Below, in pieces: positions 1-8,180 of a stretch of DNA of 64,000 nucleotides. Source of the DNA: Hymenobacter jejuensis (GTDB taxonomy: Bacteria > Bacteroidota > Bacteroidia > Cytophagales > Hymenobacteraceae). Below the pieces are notes generated by a model. That model saw nothing but the letters and a program-made list of their open reading frames with translations, was not told the origin of the DNA and ran no database searches. Position 1 is the first letter of the stretch, and each line of letters starts with the position of its first letter. The position numbers and the translations under genes are program-made. The stretch lies in contig NZ_CP040896.1 of the NCBI RefSeq assembly GCF_006337165.1, positions 4,402,001 through 4,466,000 of the forward strand, in the 5' to 3' direction.

Positions 1-1265
1 TCATCTAGCAGCGCCGAGTTAATCCGGATTTGCATGGCTGAGGCAATGGAAGCGGCTAATATTAAGCCACTTACCGTTACCACCAAGCGGCGGCGGGCCA
101 GCACCGTCCGGAACATGCGCCCCAGCACGCCATCCCAGCTGTGGCCCTGCGACCGCGGCACGCGCAGTTGCGGCTTTTTCAGGAGCATGAGCATGGCCGG
201 CAGCAGCGTAAACGACAGCAAAAACGTGAGCAGCACGGCAATGCCCGTAAACAGGCCGAAGTTGTAAATCGGACGTATCGTGCTGGTCATCAGCGTGAAA
301 AAGCCAATGCTGGTGGTCAGAGCCGAAAGCCCCGAGCCAAACCCCGATTCTTTTAAGGTAATCAGCAGGGCTTCGCGCTTAGCCGTGCCATAGCCCAGCT
401 CCGTTACGTAGCGCGTGATGATGTGAATGGTGTCGGACATGCCTACCACGAACAGCATCACCGGCAACAGGGCCGTCATCAGATCAATGCTCACACCGCA
501 CGCCGACATCAGCCCCAACCCCCACAAAATCGCGCCCAGCACCACTACCAGCGGCAACACCACGCCCCACCACGTGCGAAAAGTAAACCACAGCAACACC
601 GTCACGAGCACCACCGACAGCGACATAAACACCATCAGCTCGCGTTGCAGCCGATCGACGAAAATGGACTGGGCAACCAGCTTGCCGGCCAAGTGGTATT
701 GATTCTCCGCGAAGCCCTGCCGCGCCAACTCGGTGCGCACGGCTGCGAGCATGGAGTCGCCGGGGGGCTTGCTGAGGTTGGGCGAGGTCTGGAACAAAAT
801 CGTGACGGCGCGGGCATCGCGGGCAATGAGGTTGTCGACGAGGCCCGGCGTGCGGTACACCAGCGCCGAATCGGCGGCGCGGCGGGCGGGCTCGGCAGGG
901 TGGAGGTAGGGCACGTTGAACACGCCCAGCCCTTCCACTACCGGATTGGTAGCGTTGGTAGGCGAGGTAACATGCTCAATATGTGGACGTTGCTGAATAA
1001 AGCGCGTGAGCGAGTCAACGTGCGTCAGAAATTGTGAATCGAAGACGGTGCGGCCCGCCGGCGCTTCCAGTCCCAGCAGCACGTAATCGTTGTCGTTGCC
1101 GAAGCGCGCCGAATATTTCTCGTAATAGGCCAGATCGGGGTCGCCGGCCGGATAGAAATCGTTGAAATTGTAGTTAAAGCGCAGTTGCGCCACAAAATAG
1201 ACGCTCAGGCCGGTGAGCAGCACCAGCACGAGCAGAATAAGATGACTGAGTTTGCGAAGCGGCAT
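1..1265 (-). CDS. RND/MMPL-family transporter, N-terminal part (C-terminus lies outside the window)
   Basis: Reading leftwards from an ATG at 1265, 421 codons are open and run off the left edge. The first membrane helix is at about residues 8-26. A periplasmic domain of about 190 residues follows, then a block of hydrophobic helices (for example LMVFMSLSVVLVTVLLWF and LMTALLPVMLFVVGMSD). The segment GMSDTIHIITRY matches the helix end of RND-superfamily permeases that carry hydrophobic compounds (MMPL/HpnN type). The visible part corresponds to the first six-helix half and the start of the loop before the second half. The family uses the proton motive force in the inner membrane to export lipids or hydrophobic molecules; the substrate here is unknown. 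It is divergent from the small secreted protein at 1468. A short palindrome sits 12 nt before its start codon. Confidence 0.85.
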   Translation of the reverse strand, partial: MPLRKLSHLILLVLVLLTGLSVYFVAQLRFNYNFNDFYPAGDPDLAYYEKYSARFGNDNDYVLLGLEAPAGRTVFDSQFLTHVDSLTRFIQQRPHIEHVTSPTNATNPVVEGLGVFNVPYLHPAEPARRAADSALVYRTPGLVDNLIARDARAVTILFQTSPNLSKPPGDSMLAAVRTELARQGFAENQYHLAGKLVAQSIFVDRLQRELMVFMSLSVVLVTVLLWFTFRTWWGVVLPLVVVLGAILWGLGLMSACGVSIDLMTALLPVMLFVVGMSDTIHIITRYVTELGYGTAKREALLITLKESGFGSGLSALTTSIGFFTLMTSTIRPIYNFGLFTGIAVLLTFLLSFTLLPAMLMLLKKPQLRVPRSQGHSWDGVLGRMFRTVLARRRLVVTVSGLILAASIASAMQIRINSALLD

Positions 1266-1276
1266 GAGCACAGAAC

Positions 1277-1295
1277 CGCGAAGCAGTGCTTCGCG
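1277..1295. promoter_or_regulatory. Short palindrome just upstream of the RND gene, possible operator
   Basis: Two 9-bp arms (CGCGAAGCA and TGCTTCGCG) are separated by one base, 12 nt before the transporter start codon and inside the divergent intergenic region. Its size and place would suit a TetR-type repressor site. It could equally be a hairpin in the 5' leader or chance in GC-rich DNA. No regulator gene is adjacent in the window. Confidence 0.25.
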
Positions 1296-1467
1296 CGGGT
1301 AAAAAGTAACGGTTCTTCCGCCAGGCAGAAGCCGCACGGATGGGGCCGCGAGCGTTGAAATCGCGGGGCGTTTCGTACTTTAGGGTCGGCGGAAAACCGG
1401 TACGAAGACGTAGTCAAGCCAACCGCGCCCCGCTGGCTTTTGTTTCCTCATCCTTAGATTATTCCCC

Positions 1468-1671
1468 ATGAAAAACGTTCTGTTGGCCCTCGCACTTTTC
1501 GCTTTCGTTGGCACCGCTTCCGCTCACGGCGACAAAGACGGCAAAAAAGGCAAAAAGGAATCTTGCGCCATGAAAGGCACCGACGCCTGCTGCATGAAGA
1601 AAGGTGCCAAAACAGCCGCGGGAAAAGCCAAAACCGCCACTACGGAAACTGCTGCTACGAAGTCACTGTAA
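1468..1671 (+). CDS. Small secreted Cys/Lys-rich protein
   Basis: This 67-residue protein has a clear signal peptide (residues 1-19, ending TASAHG). The mature part is very basic, with KDGKKGKKES and then Cys residues in an arrangement ESCAMKG...DACCMKKG, followed by an Ala/Thr/Lys-rich tail. The three Cys, the Met residues and the His/Asp after the cleavage site could bind a metal ion, but no family is recognised. It starts at the ATG at 1468, is followed directly by one copy of the AT motif that shares its stop codon, and then by an intrinsic terminator, so it is probably transcribed alone. Function unknown. Confidence 0.7.
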   Translation: MKNVLLALALFAFVGTASAHGDKDGKKGKKESCAMKGTDACCMKKGAKTAAGKAKTATTETAATKSL

Positions 1672-1694
1672 GTATTTGTTAATCAGATATTTGC
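1669..1694. repeat. AT motif copy 1 (overlaps a stop codon)
   Basis: The TAA stop of the small secreted protein is the first part of TAAGTATTTG, followed by the core TTGTTAATCAG and ATATTT. This is one copy of the degenerate palindromic motif found at many gene ends in this window. Confidence 0.55.
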
Positions 1695-1697
1695 AAT

Positions 1698-1730
1698 AAA
1701 AAGCCATCTATAGCATAAATGGCTTTTTTT
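1698..1730 (+). terminator. Intrinsic terminator after the small secreted protein
   Basis: The arms AAAAAGCCAT and ATGGCTTTTT are separated by a short AT-rich loop, and the right arm runs into a T tract. Position and form fit a Rho-independent terminator on the plus strand. Confidence 0.8.
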
Positions 1731-1762
1731 ATCTAATAATTGTAGGAAATTGTTTAATAGCT

Positions 1763-2254
1763 GTGCCAAGGATCGAAATACAGACCATCGTTCATGCACC
1801 TCAAGGGGTCTGTTATCAACTAGCCCTTAGCACTGATCTACACACGGTTTCCACTAAGCAGACTCAGGAGAAAATCATTGCTGGGGTAAGAACTGGAATT
1901 CTGCAACTTGGCGATACAGTAACGTTTCGGGCACGGCATTTTGGATTCTGGCTAACCCTGACTAGTCAGATAACTGAAGCCGAAGCACCCGACTATTTTT
2001 GCGATGTTATGCGACAAGGCGCTTTTAAGCTCATGCGTCATGAGCATCATTTCGCAAGCGTTGGAGGAGCTACCGTTATGAGTGATGTATTTACCTTTGA
2101 ATCGCCTTTTGGATGGATCGGTAAAGTGGTAGATGCTTTGATTCTCAGGAAGTACTTACGCCGTTTTTTAACCCAGAGAGTAAGCGTGATAAAGGAATAT
2201 GCAGAAGATGGTTCGTGGCGGGAGCTGTTGCCTGCCGATGCGCTCGACATCTAA
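1763..2254 (+). CDS. SRPBCC (START-like) family protein
   Basis: This 163-residue soluble protein has the shape of the SRPBCC/polyketide-cyclase-like fold. It opens with a beta strand and the phrase IVHAPQGVCYQLA (the usual I.APPE.VF.L start). A central strand pair GDTVTFRARHFGFWLTLTSQI and the segment MRHEHHFASVGGATVMSDVFTFESPFG follow, then a long C-terminal helix (DALILRKYLRRFLTQR). These proteins bind hydrophobic ligands; many members have no known function. The start is a GTG at 1763; no better ATG is available upstream. No signal peptide. It stands between a terminator and thyA, and the 90 bp to thyA holds no terminator. Confidence 0.75.
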   Translation: MPRIEIQTIVHAPQGVCYQLALSTDLHTVSTKQTQEKIIAGVRTGILQLGDTVTFRARHFGFWLTLTSQITEAEAPDYFCDVMRQGAFKLMRHEHHFASVGGATVMSDVFTFESPFGWIGKVVDALILRKYLRRFLTQRVSVIKEYAEDGSWRELLPADALDI

Positions 2255-2344
2255 GAATTTCAAAAAAAGGTCGTTGGCACTCAGCTTTGTCATTCTTAAA
2301 TATGTGCCGTTCTTGTAGTCGCAAGCCACGTTACTTTGTTACTA

Positions 2345-3139
2345 ATGCAGCAATATCTCGACCTCGTCCGGCACATCCTCGACCACGGCACCCAGAAAAC
2401 TGACCGAACCGGCACGGGTACGCTCAGCGTGTTTGGGTACCAGATGCGGTTTGATTTGCAGCAAGGCTTTCCGTTGGTAACCACCAAAAAAGTGCACCTG
2501 CGCAGCATTATTCACGAGCTGCTGTGGTTTCTGCGCGGCGACACCAACACGCAGTACCTCAAGGAGAACGGCGTAAGCATCTGGGACGAATGGGCCGATG
2601 CCAGCGGTGAGTTAGGCCCCGTGTACGGCAAGCAATGGCGCAACTGGCCTCGGCCCGACGGCTCCCACGTCGACCAAATCAGCGAGGTGGTGCGCCAGCT
2701 GCGGCAATCGCCCGACTCGCGGCGCATTTTGGTATCGTCCTGGAACGTGGCCGAACTCGATCAGATGGCCCTGATGCCGTGTCATGCGTTGTTTCAGTTT
2801 TATGTGGCCGACGGTAAGCTTTCGTGCCAGCTCTACCAGCGCTCCGCCGACGTGTTTCTGGGCGTGCCGTTCAACATTGCCAGCTACGCGCTGCTGACCC
2901 TGATGATGGCGCAAGTCACGGATTTGCAGCCCGGTGAGTTTATCTGGACGGGCGGTGATACGCATCTGTATTCTAATCACTTAGAACAGGCCCGCTTGCA
3001 ACTTACGCGCACGCCACGCCCCTTGCCGCAGATGCACCTGAACCCTGAGGTAAAGGATATTTTTGAGTTTAAATACGACGACTTTAAGCTGGAGAATTAC
3101 GATCCGTGGCCGGCCATCAAAGCGCCAGTCGCGGTATAG
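2345..3139 (+). CDS. thyA: Thymidylate synthase
   Basis: ThyA methylates dUMP to dTMP using 5,10-methylene-tetrahydrofolate. With the ATG at 2345 the protein is 264 residues, the same length as the Escherichia coli enzyme and nearly collinear with it. The start RTGTGTLSVFG, the catalytic loop MPCHALFQF with Cys146, RSADVFLGVPFNIASYALL and the C-terminal end IKAPVAV are all present. A TTG nine bases upstream is in frame but would add three residues not found in the family. Convergent evidence makes the call secure. No dihydrofolate reductase gene follows directly, although the two are often linked. Confidence 0.98.
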   Translation: MQQYLDLVRHILDHGTQKTDRTGTGTLSVFGYQMRFDLQQGFPLVTTKKVHLRSIIHELLWFLRGDTNTQYLKENGVSIWDEWADASGELGPVYGKQWRNWPRPDGSHVDQISEVVRQLRQSPDSRRILVSSWNVAELDQMALMPCHALFQFYVADGKLSCQLYQRSADVFLGVPFNIASYALLTLMMAQVTDLQPGEFIWTGGDTHLYSNHLEQARLQLTRTPRPLPQMHLNPEVKDIFEFKYDDFKLENYDPWPAIKAPVAV

Positions 3140-3238
3140 GCCGATCGGTTCGCACATACTGACCGGCAACCTTCGTGCGTTATCACAGTAAAAAGGGCGT
3201 ATCCAGCCCGTTGGACAGTGTTGACGTACTCGAAGGTT

Positions 3239-3913
3239 ATGAACGTAAAATCTTTACTTACAGCGCTTTGCAACCCGGCTCGGACGCTGGCGGTCGGGTC
3301 CTTGCTGCTGGCAGCGCATGCCGGTCAGGCCCAAAACTCATTCAACGTCTGGGAAGCCAAGCCCGTTACCAAGCCTGAACCGGCCGCCCGGCCGGCTCGC
3401 AAAGCTGCGCCGGCCGCAGCCCCGTTGGTTGCTCCCGCGGCTACGCCCGCTCCGGCATTCGCCCCCGCAGCAGCTCCGGCGCCTAACAACGCTCAATCAT
3501 TATCGAAAGCCCGCCGCAAAACCCAAGATTCGTTGCAGGTAGCCAAAGGGTATTCGATGACGTTGCGCCGGGGATTAGGCGAGCGGTTGCGCCGAAACCG
3601 CTACAGCAAAGCCGATTCGGCCTATTATATGTTTACGTGGCAGCATTTACACTACCCATCGGCGGCATTACATGCTGGCCTGGCGGGGCAGGTGATGGTA
3701 CGCCTCAACGTGAGCCCAGCCGGCGACGTAACCAATTCGGAAGTGACAGGCACGAGCATTCAGCAGGAAAGCCAGGCTGACAAAGGTGCCTCGGCCGCGG
3801 CTGGCAAGGAAGCCATGCAGCGCAGCGCCAAAGAGTTGCTGTGGCGGCTGCGCTTCGAACCTGCCTCGGGTGCTACTCAGGAGGAAATACCAGTTCGGTA
3901 TGTGTTGCAGTAA
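3239..3913 (+). CDS. Secreted TonB C-terminal-domain protein (copy 1)
   Basis: The protein is 224 residues. A signal peptide covers roughly residues 1-32 (ends HAGQAQ), and the mature part begins NSFNVWEAKP. An Ala/Pro-rich linker of about 55 residues follows, then a C-terminal region with YPSAALHAGLAGQVMVRLNV...GDV and a final LRFEPASG. That pattern is the TonB C-terminal fold: a YPxxA start, the G.V.V.V strand and the RFxPA end. There is no N-terminal ExbB/ExbD-contact helix, so it is likely a periplasmic protein using the fold for binding rather than a classical energy transducer. The ATG at 3239 is preferred over the GTG at 3218. It is a tandem paralogue of the gene at 4276. Confidence 0.75.
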   Translation: MNVKSLLTALCNPARTLAVGSLLLAAHAGQAQNSFNVWEAKPVTKPEPAARPARKAAPAAAPLVAPAATPAPAFAPAAAPAPNNAQSLSKARRKTQDSLQVAKGYSMTLRRGLGERLRRNRYSKADSAYYMFTWQHLHYPSAALHAGLAGQVMVRLNVSPAGDVTNSEVTGTSIQQESQADKGASAAAGKEAMQRSAKELLWRLRFEPASGATQEEIPVRYVLQ

Positions 3914-3921
3914 TTTTATAT

Positions 3922-3946
3922 AAATACTTGATCATAAGGTATTTGT
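3922..3946. repeat. AT motif copy 2
   Basis: Nine bases after the stop codon of the TonB-domain gene lies AAATACTTGATCATAAGG followed by TATTTG. It has the core TTGATCATAAG and complementary flanks. Confidence 0.5.
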
Positions 3947-4275
3947 GTAAATAAAATTGAAGTTACGAATACCAGCCGAAAGCAGATCGCCAAAGAACTT
4001 CCGGCGACACGACTGCAACGTTCAGGATTAATAGTGGGTCTGCATGGGCAGCACTCCGGGTGATGGAAAACAGGTCTTGCTGACGGGCTGTGTGTTACCG
4101 TAGCGCACCCTGAAGGCGTAAACGCCGATTGTGTCCGGCAAATGCAACCAAGTGCCCCAAGAAGCGGTTGAGGCAGTAATTGCTTGATTCTAACGATGCT
4201 ATGTCCTGTTGAGGCGTCCCCAGCATAAGCTGGTCCGGCAGAACAAAGCACAACCAACGCTAACTCACGAAAAGC
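3947..4275. other. Intergenic region with a possible gene remnant on the minus strand
   Basis: No complete gene is recognised between the two TonB-domain genes. On the minus strand a frame is open from 4189 to a TAA at 4028-4030 without an ATG. It reads like protein (for example SWGTWLHLPDTIGVYAFRVR, then GNTQPVSKTCFPSPG). It may be the C-terminal stump of a lost gene. The rest is unremarkable. Confidence 0.3.
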
Positions 4276-4875
4276 ATGAGAAAGAGGTTTATCGTTGTGA
4301 TAGGGGTGGCCATGATGTTGGCAGACCACGCAGCGCAGGCGCAGAACAGTTTCAATCAGTGGACGGCTGCCCCTCCCGCACCCATTACGCCTTTGGCCAA
4401 AAAACAGCGGTCGGCACCTAAAACGGCGCCTGTTCCAATTATTACGCCTCCTCCGGCTCCTGCGGCTGCCCCACCAGTAGTGGCTCCTCCGGTTGCTTCA
4501 ACGCCGGTGGTAAAACAATCGAAGCTGCTTAAGCGCGGACTCACCATGCGGATGCGGGAAAACCGTCCGTTGTCAGAAGACAGCGTTTCAATGGTCTTCT
4601 TCGCCCAAAACAGCGAGTACCCGCCCGTCGCCATTCAGGCCCGTGCCCAAGGCAAAGTAATTATCAAGCTGAAAATTGCACCAAGTGGAGAGGTAAGCAG
4701 TACTTCGGTAGTGGCCATGGAGCCACGCTCGCTGCCGGGGTGGGACAACAAGGTTCCGGCTTCGGCCATGCAAGCGCTTGCCTCGGAGGCACAACGGGTG
4801 TTCCAGATGCTACGATTTGAGCCCGCCACCAAGACTACCGAAGAAGAATTGATGGCAAATTTTTCGTTGCAGTAG
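4276..4875 (+). CDS. Secreted TonB C-terminal-domain protein (copy 2)
   Basis: This 199-residue protein has the same plan as the gene at 3239. A signal peptide ends at HAAQAQ, and the mature start NSFNQWTAAP is nearly the same as in copy 1. A Pro/Ala-rich linker and a TonB-type C-terminal domain follow (YPPVAIQARAQGKVIIKLKI..GEV, ending MLRFEPATK). The two genes share the segment before the domain (LKRGLTMRMRENR against LRRGLGERLRRNR), so they come from a duplication. The long linker suits reaching across the periplasm or packing against peptidoglycan. No partner genes for a TonB-ExbBD system are nearby. Confidence 0.75.
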   Translation: MRKRFIVVIGVAMMLADHAAQAQNSFNQWTAAPPAPITPLAKKQRSAPKTAPVPIITPPPAPAAAPPVVAPPVASTPVVKQSKLLKRGLTMRMRENRPLSEDSVSMVFFAQNSEYPPVAIQARAQGKVIIKLKIAPSGEVSSTSVVAMEPRSLPGWDNKVPASAMQALASEAQRVFQMLRFEPATKTTEEELMANFSLQ

Positions 4876-5136
4876 AGTCACTTGTACCACAAATCCTTAG
4901 CTAAAGGCTACTGCTCAAGTAGTTACATAGACTTGGTTTTGAAATATTTGATGAGGTTATACAGTATCATCAGAAATAGTATTCTGTATAGTTGAGTTGA
5001 TTGATATTTCGATTATTTTAGCGATAAATAGTACAATAATCATTCATGTATGTATTAATAAACGACGATTGGTGGCTTTGAAAAATTAATTAAACTTTAA
5101 TAAGTACAACTATAGGGGATATTCATTTTAGCTATT

Positions 5137-5367
5137 ATGTTTGTCCATATGCAATGGTCATCGGCCGAAAAACCCTCCCCCCTGAACTCAATTCTTTCGC
5201 GGAAACATCGCGCCTGGATCGCTCTATACGCCCTCGACGGTACGTTTCAAGCGCGTGATGAGGTATTACACCTCAACAACGTAACCGAGGCCGACCTACT
5301 CGAATTTGAAGAAAGCTGGTTGCGTATGCGGTTCCGGAACCAAGAGCTAGCGCACGTTTGTGCATAG
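5137..5367 (+). CDS. Small hypothetical protein, 76 residues
   Basis: A short cytoplasmic protein without signal peptide or membrane helix and with a moderately acidic C-terminal half (NNVTEADLLEFEESWLRMR). No family is recognised. It follows about 260 bp of AT-rich noncoding DNA that contains weak dyads but no clear promoter. Its stop codon lies two bases from the stop of the convergent aminotransferase gene. Codon choice resembles its neighbours, which supports it being real, but evidence is limited. Confidence 0.5.
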   Translation: MFVHMQWSSAEKPSPLNSILSRKHRAWIALYALDGTFQARDEVLHLNNVTEADLLEFEESWLRMRFRNQELAHVCA

Positions 5368-5369
5368 GA

Positions 5370-6179
5370 TTACGCCAAGAGCGCGTCGAGTATACTGTGG
5401 TTGATGCTTGAAAATAGCACTTTACCTACTTGCTTTAAAATACGTATTCCGGCAATATTAGCTGTAAATACAACTTCGGCCTGTAGAAGTGCCTCTGACT
5501 CGTACAGCCCTTCTGCACACGGAATAGCCAGCTCACGGGCACGCTGAAGCAAGTAAGCCCGGCGTACGCCCGCTATGCATCCTGTTTCGAGGGATGGCGT
5601 GTACAAACAGCCGTTACGCACCCAGAATATTGCGGCCGACACGCACTCGGCCACGCAGCCAGCACCGTCCAGCAAAATCAATTCGTCCAGTTCGCGCTGC
5701 TGCCGCTCTTGTGCCGCCAGCACGTACTGCAGTGCGTTGGGCCCTTTGCAAAAAGATACCGTTGAAAAAGCAGTGCGCACACGCTGCGCAAAATCTGCCT
5801 TGTTCACCACCGATTCAGCGGGCTGAAAGGGCTGCGCCGTAACCACAAATTCTGCCTCCGCCGTGGTAGGGGCGTACAGTCCGCCGCCTGTTCGCCAGAA
5901 TTGCAGCCGCAGCCGCGCCGTGGTAAGCTGTTTTGCTTCCACGAGGGCGCGCAGCATATCCTGCAAACCAGTTTCGGTGGTTAGTGCAGTGGGCAACTGT
6001 AGGCTCAAAGCCTGAGCCGCTTGCCGCATCCTGGCCGTATGGTAGGGCAGAAGCTGTACTTTGTGGTCGTCCCAAATCAGCGTTTCGAAAAACCCGTCGT
6101 TGAATTGCAGCCCGCGGTTGGGCAGGGGCAACGCAAACGTAGCTTCCGGCACCAAATGGCCGTTGTGGAGCAGATACAT
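5370..6179 (-). CDS. Class IV aminotransferase (4-amino-4-deoxychorismate lyase or branched-chain aminotransferase-like)
   Basis: A 269-residue pyridoxal-phosphate enzyme of fold type IV. Signals are NRGLQFNDGFFETLIW near the N-terminus, the lysine region SFCKGPNALQYVLAAQE (about residues 143-159, the Lys expected to bind PLP) and the acidic segment GAGCVAECVSAAIFWV. The C-terminal phosphate-binding part is ETGCIAGVRRAYLLQ. The short length and the FNDGFFET start favour a PabC-like lyase that makes 4-aminobenzoate for folate, but D-amino-acid and branched-chain aminotransferases share the fold, so the substrate is open. It is the last gene of the minus-strand cluster after dprA (45 bp gap). 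Confidence 0.8.
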   Translation of the reverse strand: MYLLHNGHLVPEATFALPLPNRGLQFNDGFFETLIWDDHKVQLLPYHTARMRQAAQALSLQLPTALTTETGLQDMLRALVEAKQLTTARLRLQFWRTGGGLYAPTTAEAEFVVTAQPFQPAESVVNKADFAQRVRTAFSTVSFCKGPNALQYVLAAQERQQRELDELILLDGAGCVAECVSAAIFWVRNGCLYTPSLETGCIAGVRRAYLLQRARELAIPCAEGLYESEALLQAEVVFTANIAGIRILKQVGKVLFSSINHSILDALLA

Positions 6180-6224
6180 AGCAATAAATTGTGGGCTTGG
6201 TACCTGCGCAAGCTAAAGCTTCCG

Positions 6225-7352
6225 CTATACTAAAACGTATTTCTTGCCCGGCAGCGATTTGACCACCCCGCGAAACTCCAACCCCAACAATAAGCTAGCT
6301 ACTTGATTGACTGGTAGTTGAGTTTTCCAGCTAAGGTTGTCCATGAGCTCTTCCTTGGCGGCCATCAGCACCTCCACGAGGCGGAATTCTTCCTCCGAAA
6401 AGTCGGCGGCCTGGTAGGTGGGCGTGGGCTTGAACTTGCCGGTCTGATGCAGTGCTGCATCCCAATTGAGCAGTTCTTCCAAGTCTTTGGGTTCGCTGTA
6501 GAGAGCCGCTTTGTGGTCTTTGATCAGGGCGTTGCAGCCCTCAGACGTGGGCTGCCCGATGTTGCCGGGCACAGCCAGCACATCCTTGTTGTAGCCCAGC
6601 GCGATTTCGGCCGTAATCAGAGCACCGCCTTTTTTTGCCGCTTCCACTACCACCGTGCCGTCGGCAAGGCCGGCAATGATGCGATTGCGAGCCGGGAAAT
6701 TGTATTTGTCGGGCTTGGTGCCGAACGGAAACTCGGTCAGCAGGCCGCCTTGGGTGAGCATCTTTTCGGCCGTTTTGCGGTGCGTCGGTGGATAGATCAC
6801 ATCCAGCCCAGTGGCCATCACGCCGATGGTTTCCAATCCTTCCTGCAGGGCGGCGCGGTGGGCTGCAATGTCGATGCCGTAGGCTAATCCGCTAATAATT
6901 AAAGGATTATGTGAGGCAACACCTTTGACGATGCGTTCGGTCTGTTCACGGCCGTAGTCGGTGGCCTGGCGAGTGCCCACGAGCGCGACCGTTTTAGGAT
7001 GGTTGAGGTTGCTGGTGCCTTGGTAGTACAGCAACGCCGGCGCATCCGGAATCTGCTTGAGGCGGGCAGGGAAGGCTTTGTGCGTGTAAAAAAGCAGCTG
7101 TACGCCATCTTTTTCCGATTGGCGCAAGATGGTTTCGGCGCGGTTGAGGGCAAGGGTGCGCTCGCCTCCGGTGAGCGTGGCCACCATCGCGGGGCCCACG
7201 CCCGGAATTTTGCGCAGCCGGCCGGGTGGCGCCATCAGCACGTTTTTGGCCGAACCGCCATAACTCATTAACTGCCGCGTCAGTTGCGGCCCGATACCGG
7301 GGAAAAGCGTAAGAGCAACCTCGTGAAATAGATCCTGATTAATTACTTGCAC
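6225..7352 (-). CDS. dprA: DNA-processing protein DprA/Smf
   Basis: DprA binds incoming single-stranded DNA in the cytoplasm and loads RecA during natural transformation. The 375-residue protein has an N-terminal helix-hairpin-helix region (about 1-70, with PGIGPQLTRQL and IPGVGPAMV). The Rossmann-like domain is at about 80-290 (VALVGTRQATDYGRE, ISGLAYGIDIAAHRAAL, PARNRIIAGLADGTVVVEA), and a C-terminal winged helix typical of Bacteroidota DprA covers about 305-375. Length is normal for the family. It follows a small membrane protein gene after 11 bp and lies in a tight minus-strand cluster with a MerR regulator. Confidence 0.95.
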   Translation of the reverse strand: MQVINQDLFHEVALTLFPGIGPQLTRQLMSYGGSAKNVLMAPPGRLRKIPGVGPAMVATLTGGERTLALNRAETILRQSEKDGVQLLFYTHKAFPARLKQIPDAPALLYYQGTSNLNHPKTVALVGTRQATDYGREQTERIVKGVASHNPLIISGLAYGIDIAAHRAALQEGLETIGVMATGLDVIYPPTHRKTAEKMLTQGGLLTEFPFGTKPDKYNFPARNRIIAGLADGTVVVEAAKKGGALITAEIALGYNKDVLAVPGNIGQPTSEGCNALIKDHKAALYSEPKDLEELLNWDAALHQTGKFKPTPTYQAADFSEEEFRLVEVLMAAKEELMDNLSWKTQLPVNQVASLLLGLEFRGVVKSLPGKKYVLV

Positions 7353-7363
7353 TTTGTTGATAA

Positions 7364-7681
7364 TTATTCTGAATAAGATTTAAAAAGAAACCTTCGCATT
7401 ACCCAAAGCATAGGTATAGCGCCAAGTAAGACTCCAATAAAGCGTGCTGTTTGGTGATGTTTAACTTGCAAGCGCACCCCCAATCCTAATAAACAAAGTA
7501 GATAAATAGCTAAGATAAACCTGCTTACTGTTTCTTCGGACGAATAATCTCCATTGGTTTTGTCTCCCATTATAGGAAGAAGAGCTACAAACGCTGCTAC
7601 GATGTCAATCAGTAGCACCAACGCAGTTGTTGATACAACTACACCAAAGGCATTTAGGTGTTTCCTATGATGAGGGTCCAC
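7364..7681 (-). CDS. Small membrane protein of unknown function
   Basis: Its 105 residues hold three probable membrane helices: VVVSTTALVLLIDIVAAFVA (about 14-36), FILAIYLLCLLGLGVRL (about 56-72) and FIGVLLGAIPMLWVMRRF (about 81-98). A short charged loop connects the first two. The start is a GTG at 7681 that directly abuts the TAG stop of the MerR gene at 7682, which suggests translational coupling. dprA begins 11 bp further on. No family is recognised. Confidence 0.6.
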   Translation of the reverse strand: MDPHHRKHLNAFGVVVSTTALVLLIDIVAAFVALLPIMGDKTNGDYSSEETVSRFILAIYLLCLLGLGVRLQVKHHQTARFIGVLLGAIPMLWVMRRFLFKSYSE

Positions 7682-8041
7682 CTACCCCTGCGATTTGGCG
7701 ATGGCATCCAGCTCTTTGCGCATGGTGGTAAGGAAAGTGCGGACCTTTTCCAGCGACTGAATCACGTCGATTTTTTCCTTGAGCTGTGGGCCTTTTTGCT
7801 TGAGCAGGTCGCGGGCGCCGGGAATGGTAAAGCCGCGCTCTTTCACCAAGTGATAGATGGTGCGGAAAATATCAACGTCCTGATGCGTGTAGAGGCGGTT
7901 GCCCTTTTTGCTCTTGCGCGGGCGCAATTCCTCAAACTCGGTTTCCCAAAAGCGAATCAGCGACGGGGCCACCTTAAACTGGGCCGCCACCTCGCCGATG
8001 GTGAAATACTGCTTTTCTATATCGCGCTCTTTATAAGGCAT
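7682..8041 (-). CDS. MerR-family transcriptional regulator
   Basis: From the ATG at 8041 the protein is 119 residues: MPYKERDIEKQ, then the winged-helix motif YFTIGEVAAQFKVAPSLIRF. WETEFEELRPRKSKKGNRLY follows, with a C-terminal dimerisation helix (about 85-115). An in-frame upstream extension of 30 residues looks non-coding in composition and is rejected. There are no conserved C-terminal metal-binding Cys residues, so it is not a metal sensor of the classical type. This short MerR form is widespread in Bacteroidota and is usually uncharacterised. It heads a cluster with a membrane protein, dprA and the aminotransferase; whether it controls dprA is unknown. Confidence 0.85.
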   Translation of the reverse strand: MPYKERDIEKQYFTIGEVAAQFKVAPSLIRFWETEFEELRPRKSKKGNRLYTHQDVDIFRTIYHLVKERGFTIPGARDLLKQKGPQLKEKIDVIQSLEKVRTFLTTMRKELDAIAKSQG

Positions 8042-8180
8042 GGTCGTACGCTTTGGAGGCTTAGAAGCTGCGGGTTGCAGGTAATGTCCGAACCGCGCCG
8101 AGCGGGCAATTCCAAACGGCGCCAACAACACGCAAGCTAAAGCTTAGACTGCACTTTTTAACTAGTTTGGCGGTAAAGTG

